Of a DNA stretch of 18,305 nt, positions 13,229 to 18,305 are shown one piece after another. The notes under the pieces were generated by a model, which ran no database searches, was not told where the DNA came from, and saw only the letters and a list, made by a program, of their open reading frames with translations. Source of the stretch: an uncultured Sutterella sp. (GTDB lineage Bacteria > Pseudomonadota > Gammaproteobacteria > Burkholderiales > Burkholderiaceae_F); contig CAJLGW010000036.1 of assembly GCA_905206345.1 (NCBI GenBank), positions 1-18,305 on the forward strand, given 5' to 3'. How positions within the stretch are numbered: position 1 is the first letter of the stretch; each line of letters begins with the position of its first letter. The position numbers and the translations under genes are program-made.

Positions 13229-16066
13229 CTACTCCTTGAGTTTCGCCAAATGTTTTTTAAGATAAAACCCCGTTGCACTGCCCTTGACTCGAGCAATTTG
13301 CGCAGGCGTCCCCGTTGCAATGATTTCGCCCCCAGCAGCGCCCCCTTCAGGGCCTAAATCCACGACCCAATCGGCCGAAGCAATCACATCCAAATTGTGC
13401 TCAATGATGACAATCGTGTTGCCTGCATCACGCAATTGTTGAATCACTGAAATCAACATTTGTACATCTTCAAAATGTAACCCCGTGGTCGGTTCATCCA
13501 AGATGTAAAGCGTCTTCGTAGTATCGCGTTTGGAAAGCTCCAGCGCAAGCTTCATGCGTTGGGCTTCGCCGCCCGAAAGCGTCAAAGCGCTTTGCCCCAA
13601 CTTGATGTAGCCTAAACCCACGTCCATTAAGGTTTGAAGTTTGCGTTTTAAGGCCGGATGAGAGCTAAAGAAATCCAAGGCTTGCTCAACAGTTAACTCC
13701 AACACTTCAGCAATGTTTTTACCCTTATAGAGTACGTCCAACGTTTCTCTGGCATAGCGCTGACCGTGACAGACTTCACACGGCACGTACATATCGGGCA
13801 AGAAGTTCATTTCCACCTTAATGAACCCTTCGCCTTGGCAGGCTTCGCAACGCCCGCCCTTGACGTTAAAACTAAAGCGACCGACGTCATAGCCTCGTTC
13901 TCTGGCCACGGGCGTTTGAGCAAAAAGCTCACGAATGTGCGTGAAAAGCCCCGTGTAAGTGGCAGGGTTAGAGCGAGGCGAACGACCGATCGGGCTTTGG
14001 TCAACGTCAATCACTTTATCAAAACGCTCCAAGCCTTCGATGCGCTCATAGGGTTCAGGCGAGGTACTTGCACGGTAAAGCGATTGAGCGGCAATGCGAT
14101 AGAGCGTATCGTTAATGAGCGTGGATTTGCCAGACCCCGAGACACCGGTCACAACCGTGATTAACCCTTCGGGAATTTCTAAGGTCACGTTCTTTAAGTT
14201 GTGGCCGCTCGCGCCCACCAGTCGCAAAACGTTTTCGGTCTTGCGTTTGGCTTTTCTCGAAAAATCAATGTGCTTGGTGCCGTTCAGATAAGCCCCTGTT
14301 AACGAATGGGGATTTTTTTGAATTTCATCGGGCGTGCCACAAGCAATCACTTCGCCCCCTAAGAAGCCCGCTCTGGGGCCCATATCCACAACGAAATCAG
14401 CTTCGCGAATGGTGTCTTCATCATGCTCAACGACAATGACAGAATTGCCCAAATCACGCAATTGTTTGAGCGTTTCAATGAGGCGATCATTGTCTCTTTG
14501 ATGTAAGCCGATCGAGGGTTCGTCCAAAACGTACATCACCCCCGTTAAACCGGAACCGATTTGGCTTGCCAATCGGATGCGTTGACCTTCGCCACCCGAG
14601 AGCGTATCGGCACGACGATCCAACGATAAATAGCCCAAACCCACATCGGTTAAAAACTTCAATCGCAAGGCGATGCCGTCAATTAACTTTTGGGCAATGT
14701 CTTTTTTCGTACCATCAATGACAAGTGCATCAAAATAGCTTTTGGCTTCTTGCAAACTCATGCCCGTGATATCGGAAATGGCTTTCTTTTGTTCGCCTAA
14801 ACCGATAAAGACATTGCGAGCGGCTTCTCTTAAACGAGTTCCGTGACAAGAGGCACAGGGTTTTAATACGCGGTAGCGGTTAAGTTCTTCTCGCACGGCT
14901 TCGTTGCTGGTTTCAGCATATCGACGATTAAGAATTGCCAAAACACCATCAAAGGGTTCCGTTTGATAGGTCACTTTCCCGGCGCTTCGATAGGGCATCT
15001 TGATCTTTCTGTCACCCAAACCGTAGAGAATGTCGTGGCGATTGTCTTGCGTTAAATCGCACCACGGGGTATCAATGTCAAAATCACAAGCCTTTGCCAC
15101 CGCCGACATCATGTCAAAGTTATAAAGATTTCGACGATCCCAGCCGTGAATGGCGCCGGAGGCCAAAGAAAGCTCTGGGTGGTTAACGACACTGTCTTCG
15201 GTAAAGACCATCGATTCCCCCATCCCGTTGCAATCAGGACACGCTCCTAAGGGGTTATTAAAGGAGAAAATTCGAGGCTCTAACTCTTCAACGCTATAGC
15301 CACATTCGGGACAGCAGTAGTGACTCGAAAAACTTAACTTTTCGCCCGTGCCCATGTCTTCGACTTGCACACGCCCATCCGTTAAACGAAGCGCTGTTTC
15401 AAAGCTCTCTGCCAGGCGTTGTTGCGCATCGTCCCTAACCTTTAATCGGTCCACAATCACATCGACATCGTGACGTTCTTTGGGATCAAGATCGGGCAAA
15501 GTCTCTGTGTCATAGCGCTTTCCGTCGATTTGGAAACGAATGAAGCCTTGCGTTTGCATGTCTTGGAAAAAGTGGGCGAAATCCATCTTTTTTTGACGAA
15601 CAACGGGGGCGACAATCATGATCTTGCTGCCCACTGGCATTTGCATCACACGATCAACCATCGCAGAGATGGGCGTGACTTCTAGGGGCAAACCGTGCAC
15701 AGGACAATAAGGGGTTCCCACGCGAGCAAAAAGCAGACGCAAATAATCCAGAATTTCGGTGATGGTTCCGACGGTTGAGCGCGGGTTGGTGGTGACGGCT
15801 TTTTGTTCAATGGCAATAGCAGGCGACAAACCGTCAATCAAATCAACATCGGGTCGCTCCATGAGGTCTAAAAATTGGCGAGCATAGGCCGAGAGGCTTT
15901 CAACGTAACGACGTTGACCTTCTGCGTAGAGCGTATCAAACGCAAGGGAACTTTTCCCAGAGCCAGATAACCCCGTAATCACCACGAGCTTGTGGCGTGG
16001 AATATCCAAATCAATATTTTTTAAGTTATGCGTACGTGCGCCGCGGATGCGAATTGCCGAACTCAT
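13229..16066 (-). CDS. uvrA: Excinuclease ABC subunit UvrA
   Basis: UvrA is the DNA-damage-sensing ATPase of nucleotide excision repair; its dimer loads UvrB at lesions. The 945-aa product (E. coli 940 aa) has every expected part: Walker A1 GLSGSGKS (32-39); zinc site 1 with Cys252, Cys255, Cys276, Cys279; signature LSGGEGQR (489-496) with LDEPSIGLHQ; Walker A2 GVSGSGKS (641-648); zinc site 2 with Cys740, Cys743, Cys763, Cys766; signature LSGGEAQR (830-837) with LDEPTTGLHF. The open frame continues far upstream through ssb on the other strand, but the ATG at 16066 gives the standard MSSAIRIRGARTHNLKNIDL start and has GGGGA just upstream. Divergent from ssb, as in many proteobacteria. No canonical LexA box was found in the gap. 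Confidence 0.97.
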   Translation of the reverse strand: MSSAIRIRGARTHNLKNIDLDIPRHKLVVITGLSGSGKSSLAFDTLYAEGQRRYVESLSAYARQFLDLMERPDVDLIDGLSPAIAIEQKAVTTNPRSTVGTITEILDYLRLLFARVGTPYCPVHGLPLEVTPISAMVDRVMQMPVGSKIMIVAPVVRQKKMDFAHFFQDMQTQGFIRFQIDGKRYDTETLPDLDPKERHDVDVIVDRLKVRDDAQQRLAESFETALRLTDGRVQVEDMGTGEKLSFSSHYCCPECGYSVEELEPRIFSFNNPLGACPDCNGMGESMVFTEDSVVNHPELSLASGAIHGWDRRNLYNFDMMSAVAKACDFDIDTPWCDLTQDNRHDILYGLGDRKIKMPYRSAGKVTYQTEPFDGVLAILNRRYAETSNEAVREELNRYRVLKPCASCHGTRLREAARNVFIGLGEQKKAISDITGMSLQEAKSYFDALVIDGTKKDIAQKLIDGIALRLKFLTDVGLGYLSLDRRADTLSGGEGQRIRLASQIGSGLTGVMYVLDEPSIGLHQRDNDRLIETLKQLRDLGNSVIVVEHDEDTIREADFVVDMGPRAGFLGGEVIACGTPDEIQKNPHSLTGAYLNGTKHIDFSRKAKRKTENVLRLVGASGHNLKNVTLEIPEGLITVVTGVSGSGKSTLINDTLYRIAAQSLYRASTSPEPYERIEGLERFDKVIDVDQSPIGRSPRSNPATYTGLFTHIRELFAQTPVARERGYDVGRFSFNVKGGRCEACQGEGFIKVEMNFLPDMYVPCEVCHGQRYARETLDVLYKGKNIAEVLELTVEQALDFFSSHPALKRKLQTLMDVGLGYIKLGQSALTLSGGEAQRMKLALELSKRDTTKTLYILDEPTTGLHFEDVQMLISVIQQLRDAGNTIVIIEHNLDVIASADWVVDLGPEGGAAGGEIIATGTPAQIARVKGSATGFYLKKHLAKLKE

Positions 16067-16113
16067 CTTTATCCCCGAATTTTGAGCTAAACCAATATAT
16101 TTTATCGACTTTC

Positions 16114-16129
16114 TTTCATTGAAATGAAA
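16114..16129. promoter_or_regulatory. 16-bp dyad upstream of uvrA
   Basis: TTTCATT and AATGAAA flank GA, a perfect 7-2-7 dyad located 48 bp before the uvrA ATG. It is a candidate operator for uvrA. It does not resemble the CTG-N10-CAG LexA box. Confidence 0.4.
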
Positions 16130-16168
16130 TAAGAATCTTGTCTTTACGTAAAACTCACCCTTTAGGTG

Positions 16169-16197
16169 TGGACATTTTCGGTAAGTTACTACAAAAT
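16169..16197 (+). promoter_or_regulatory. Candidate sigma70 promoter of ssb
   Basis: TGGACA (16169-16174, 5 of 6 matches) and CAAAAT (16192-16197, 4 of 6) are separated by 17 bp. Transcription would start near 16204, leaving a leader of about 130 nt before the ssb ATG. Confidence 0.45.
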
Positions 16198-16204
16198 AGT
16201 GAAT

Positions 16205-16253
16205 AGCATATTTTTGGATATGCTCACCAAACGCATCAAAAGCGACGGGTGAG
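16205..16253 (+). other. Structured leader hairpins upstream of ssb
   Basis: AGCATAT (16205-16211) and ATATGCT (16218-16224) form a perfect 7-bp hairpin. It runs into a second hairpin, CTCACC (16223-16228) with GGTGAG (16248-16253), which contains an inner CGC/GCG pair (16232-16234, 16242-16244). An alternative long-range stem, AACTCACCC (16152-16160) with GGGTGAGTT (16247-16255), would compete for the same 3' arm if a transcript starts further upstream. The helices are real complementarity; RNA function is inferred. Confidence 0.4.
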
Positions 16254-16291
16254 TTAACTCCCTGTCTGAAGCCTTTGGATTGATTAGGTTT

Positions 16292-16319
16292 GTTGTCATT
16301 CCGGTGACAACGTTTTTTT
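16292..16319 (+). terminator. Terminator-shaped hairpin just before ssb
   Basis: GTTGTCA (16292-16298) pairs with TGACAAC (16305-16311) around TTCCGG, followed by G and seven T (16313-16319). It is upstream of ssb, not downstream, and leaves only 14 nt to the start codon. It could be an attenuator of ssb or the 3' end of a small RNA made from the uvrA-ssb gap. Confidence 0.6.
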
Positions 16320-16333
16320 GGAAATGAAAGATT

Positions 16334-16828
16334 ATGGCTTCGGTTAATAAAGTCATCATTATCGGTAATTTGGGACGTGATCCCGATACCCGTTATACCG
16401 CTGAAGGCGGTACGGCCATTACCACGATCACTGTTGCAACGTCTCGTCGCTACAAAGATTCTAATGGTCAACCTCAAGAAGAAACCGAATGGCACCGCGT
16501 TGTGTTCTTCGGTCGTCAAGCTGAAATTGCTTCCGAGTACTTGCGTAAGGGCCGTCCGGTTTATGTGGAAGGTCGTTTGCGCACGCGTAAGTGGCAAGGT
16601 CCGGATGGACAAGATCGCTACTCCACGGAAATCATCGCTGAAACGATGCAAATGTTGGGTACGCGTGAACGTTCTGAAGGCGCTCCGGCTGCAGGCGGCT
16701 TTGAATCCGCTCCGCGTCGTCCGATGCAAAGCGAAGGTGGCTATCATCAAGCTCCCTCTCGCCAAGCTGACCCGATGCCCGCTCCCGTGGGTGGCCTCGA
16801 CAATTTAGACGAAGATATTCCGTTCTAA
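16334..16828 (+). CDS. ssb: Single-stranded DNA-binding protein
   Basis: SSB coats single-stranded DNA as a tetramer during replication, recombination and repair and recruits partners through its C-terminal tip. The 164-aa product has the OB-fold core (about 1-110: MASVNKVIIIGNLGRDPDTR, TEWHRVVFFGRQAEIASEYL, GRPVYVEGRLRTRKWQ), a Gly/Pro/Gln-rich linker (about 112-152) and the conserved acidic tip ending DEDIPF. GGAAATGAAAG lies between a terminator-like hairpin and the ATG and supplies a weak ribosome site. Codon use is strongly biased as in dcuB and the fumarase gene. Divergent from uvrA; convergent with the EAL gene across a bidirectional terminator. Confidence 0.97.
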   Translation: MASVNKVIIIGNLGRDPDTRYTAEGGTAITTITVATSRRYKDSNGQPQEETEWHRVVFFGRQAEIASEYLRKGRPVYVEGRLRTRKWQGPDGQDRYSTEIIAETMQMLGTRERSEGAPAAGGFESAPRRPMQSEGGYHQAPSRQADPMPAPVGGLDNLDEDIPF

Positions 16829-16844
16829 ATTTCGCTTGTCGCAA

Positions 16845-16885
16845 AAAAAATAACTCCCTCACTTTTCGTTTGGGAGTTATTTTTT
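16845..16885. terminator. Bidirectional terminator between ssb and the EAL gene
   Basis: A perfect 14-bp stem, AAAAAATAACTCCC (16845-16858) with GGGAGTTATTTTTT (16872-16885), has a 13-base loop. The A/T runs suit termination in both directions. Confidence 0.9.
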
Positions 16886-16899
16886 GTGCCTTGCAAAGC

Positions 16900-18207
16900 T
16901 TAAATTGCGCACACAACGTCTTCAATAAAGGCCTTTTGTACAAACTCACTCACCGGCATCGGCTTAAAGCACACGTTCCCTTGAATAAGGTCGCAAGTTG
17001 TGGTCTTAAGAAAGTCCAACTGTTCTTGCGTTTCGACCCCTTCCGCAACCACTTGTAAGCCAAGTTTCGTCAATAATGCCGTGATGGAACTCAAAACAAT
17101 ACAAGCTCTATCACCACATCCCAAGAAGAAGCTTCTGTCTAACTTCGCAGTGTCGACAATTAACTCCTTCAAGCAACCGAGCGATGAATAACCGATCCCG
17201 AAATCATCCACAGAACTTCTAAAGCCCATTTTTCGAAGTTCTCTCAAGAATACCTTTGTACTTTCGAAATCTCGAATCACGTCTGTTTCGGTGATTTCCA
17301 ATTCAATTTCTTCGGGCGATACACCATAGTGCGTGCACACCGACTTCAGATGTTCTAAAAGACCGGGAATCGTAATCGTTTGACGAGATAAGTTCACAGA
17401 AATTGGGCACACACGACGGTTTTCTTCATGCCACTTAGCAATCATCTTGCAAACGGCTTCAAAAATGAACATGTCCAAACGGTGAATCAGGCGATACTTT
17501 TCAAGCGTTGCAATGAAGTGCCCCGGGGCCAAAAGTCCACGCTTAGGATGTATCCAACGCGCTAGCGCCTCAGCCCCCACTATTCGGCCATCTCTCATGG
17601 AAACTTTTGGTTGCAAATAAACCTCAAAAGCTCCTTCCTTAAGTGAGGTCACCAATTGAGTAAAGATTTCGCGTTCTTCTAACATCTTTGCAGCACGATT
17701 GGGATCGAAGAAGCACGACTCGTTGCAGCCCACCACATCGTCCGAATGCTTGCGAGCCATATTGGCAAACTCAAACATACGCTCGAAGTTGGTTTTATCG
17801 TTTTCCGGCAAATAAATCCCGAAACGCAATATCAAATGCGGGCCAAGCAAGGCGTGCGTAATGATTTTCTCATCGACCTTTTGTCGAATAAAGATCAAAC
17901 GATTAAGAATTTCTTGACGATTGCGAGTCTTCATCAAGACGTAGAACACGTCACCGACGTCACGAACGAGAAGTTCTTCCTCAGAGAGTGATTGCTTGAT
18001 ACAGCAATAGATGTGGTCGAGAATGACATTGCCAACGCTTCGACCGAACCTGACATTAATCAATTTGAATTGTCGAATATCAATCGACACAACAGCGTAG
18101 GCCGTACGATCACTTTCAAGTAATTGCCTAGCTTGTTTGGAAAATTGCAAACGCCCCATCCCGCCCGTTACTGGGTCAATCGATGCACGAGTTTCGGATT
18201 GATCCAT
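16900..18207 (-). CDS. Degenerate GGDEF / intact EAL cyclic-di-GMP phosphodiesterase
   Basis: EAL domains hydrolyse cyclic-di-GMP to pGpG. This 435-aa protein has an N-terminal GGDEF-fold domain (about 10-165) whose signature reads VGDVF (84-88), so cyclase activity is unlikely, and a C-terminal EAL domain (about 182-430). The EAL site looks complete: Glu213 in GAEALARW, Asn272 in VNLSRQ, Glu304 in ELEITE, Asp334-Asp335 in DDFGIGYSSL, Lys355 in KLDRSF and Glu389 in VAEGVET. No signal peptide or membrane segment is seen, so it is probably cytoplasmic. The ATG at 18207 is preferred over a TTG two codons upstream because AGGAG sits nine bases before it but only three before the TTG. The direct targets (motility, biofilm, polysaccharide) cannot be read here. 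The leader contains a terminator-like hairpin. Confidence 0.9.
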   Translation of the reverse strand: MDQSETRASIDPVTGGMGRLQFSKQARQLLESDRTAYAVVSIDIRQFKLINVRFGRSVGNVILDHIYCCIKQSLSEEELLVRDVGDVFYVLMKTRNRQEILNRLIFIRQKVDEKIITHALLGPHLILRFGIYLPENDKTNFERMFEFANMARKHSDDVVGCNESCFFDPNRAAKMLEEREIFTQLVTSLKEGAFEVYLQPKVSMRDGRIVGAEALARWIHPKRGLLAPGHFIATLEKYRLIHRLDMFIFEAVCKMIAKWHEENRRVCPISVNLSRQTITIPGLLEHLKSVCTHYGVSPEEIELEITETDVIRDFESTKVFLRELRKMGFRSSVDDFGIGYSSLGCLKELIVDTAKLDRSFFLGCGDRACIVLSSITALLTKLGLQVVAEGVETQEQLDFLKTTTCDLIQGNVCFKPMPVSEFVQKAFIEDVVCAI

Positions 18208-18229
18208 TTGCAATAACTCCTAATCTAAC

Positions 18230-18253
18230 CAAAAAAGGGCCAAGAGGCCCTTT
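18230..18253 (-). terminator. Terminator-shaped hairpin just upstream of the EAL gene
   Basis: AAAGGGCC (18234-18241) pairs with GGCCCTTT (18246-18253) around AAGA. On the minus strand it is followed by six T. It would end leftward transcription from a gene beyond the window. The T-run ends only 23 bp from the EAL ATG, so it may instead control that gene. Confidence 0.7.
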
Positions 18254-18265
18254 CAGACTGTTGAC

Positions 18266-18300
18266 TAACCCAGGTTTTTCACGAAATCTGGGTTAATTTT
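18266..18300 (+). terminator. Hairpin with T-tail at the right edge
   Basis: TAACCCAGGTTT (18266-18277) pairs with AAATCTGGGTTA (18284-18295) through one G-T pair. On the plus strand ATTTTT follows. It may be a terminator for the plus strand or part of a double hairpin with the one at 18230-18253. Its gene context lies outside the window. Confidence 0.5.
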
Positions 18301-18305
18301 TGCCC

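Noticed and set aside
16067..16765. Upstream extension of the uvrA open frame by about 230 codons
   Set aside because: It runs antisense through the start of ssb, gives low-complexity Arg/Thr/Phe-rich protein with no uvrA homology, and the ATG at 16066 has the standard UvrA start and a ribosome site.
18208..18213. TTG start for the EAL gene
   Set aside because: AGGAG is only three bases before the TTG but nine before the ATG at 18207.
1..18305. CRISPR array, tRNA, rRNA, insertion sequence or prophage
   Set aside because: No regularly spaced repeats, no tRNA-like cloverleaf or rRNA stretch that I recognise, no transposase or integrase, and no terminal inverted repeats with target duplications.

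Overview
The window looks like a piece of a moderate-GC betaproteobacterial chromosome, most likely from an anaerobic or microaerobic gut Burkholderiales such as Sutterella or Parasutterella (family Sutterellaceae). This rests on gene content and order: dcuB next to a class I fumarase, yqgE-ruvX-plsC with apaH alongside, divergent uvrA and ssb, and a PlpD-type patatin/BamA fusion. No database search was possible, so the genus is inference. All genes appear to be chromosomal housekeeping or metabolic genes. I see no insertion sequence, phage, tRNA, rRNA or CRISPR array.

Layout from left to right. Bases 1-379 are gene-free and hold a bidirectional terminator and several inverted repeats before dcuB. 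Bases 380-3594 (+) hold dcuB (fumarate/succinate antiporter) and an oxygen-sensitive class I fumarase, together a fumarate-respiration module; a terminator and an operator-like dyad lie between the two genes. galU (-) follows, convergent with the fumarase, then apaH (+) divergent from galU. Bases 5582-7301 (-) are a tightly coupled operon transcribed yqgE, ruvX, plsC. Bases 7386-8874 (+) hold a YbaK/YeaK-like tRNA deacylase and two tandem paralogous DUF2721 membrane proteins. A 749-aa patatin/POTRA/beta-barrel outer-membrane protein (-) ends 13 bp from the second DUF2721 gene. galE (+) converges on an operon transcribed uvrA, rfbD (-). ssb (+) diverges from uvrA and converges on a degenerate-GGDEF/EAL cyclic-di-GMP phosphodiesterase gene (-). 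The right edge holds two more hairpins.

Three functional themes emerge. Anaerobic C4-dicarboxylate metabolism is served by dcuB and the fumarase. Envelope and surface-sugar metabolism is served by galU, galE, rfbD, plsC and the patatin protein. Genome and translation maintenance is served by uvrA, ssb, ruvX, apaH and the tRNA deacylase.

Most of the unexplained structure is non-coding. A candidate promoter and several hairpins sit in the uvrA-ssb gap, and a terminator-shaped hairpin with seven T residues ends 14 nt before the ssb start codon, which suggests attenuation or a small RNA. A similar terminator-shaped hairpin sits just before the EAL gene. A 28-bp dyad overlaps the likely fumarase promoter. 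The only notable protein-level oddities are the tandem DUF2721 pair, the uvrA-rfbD coupling, and the apparent absence of pyr genes between ruvX and plsC.
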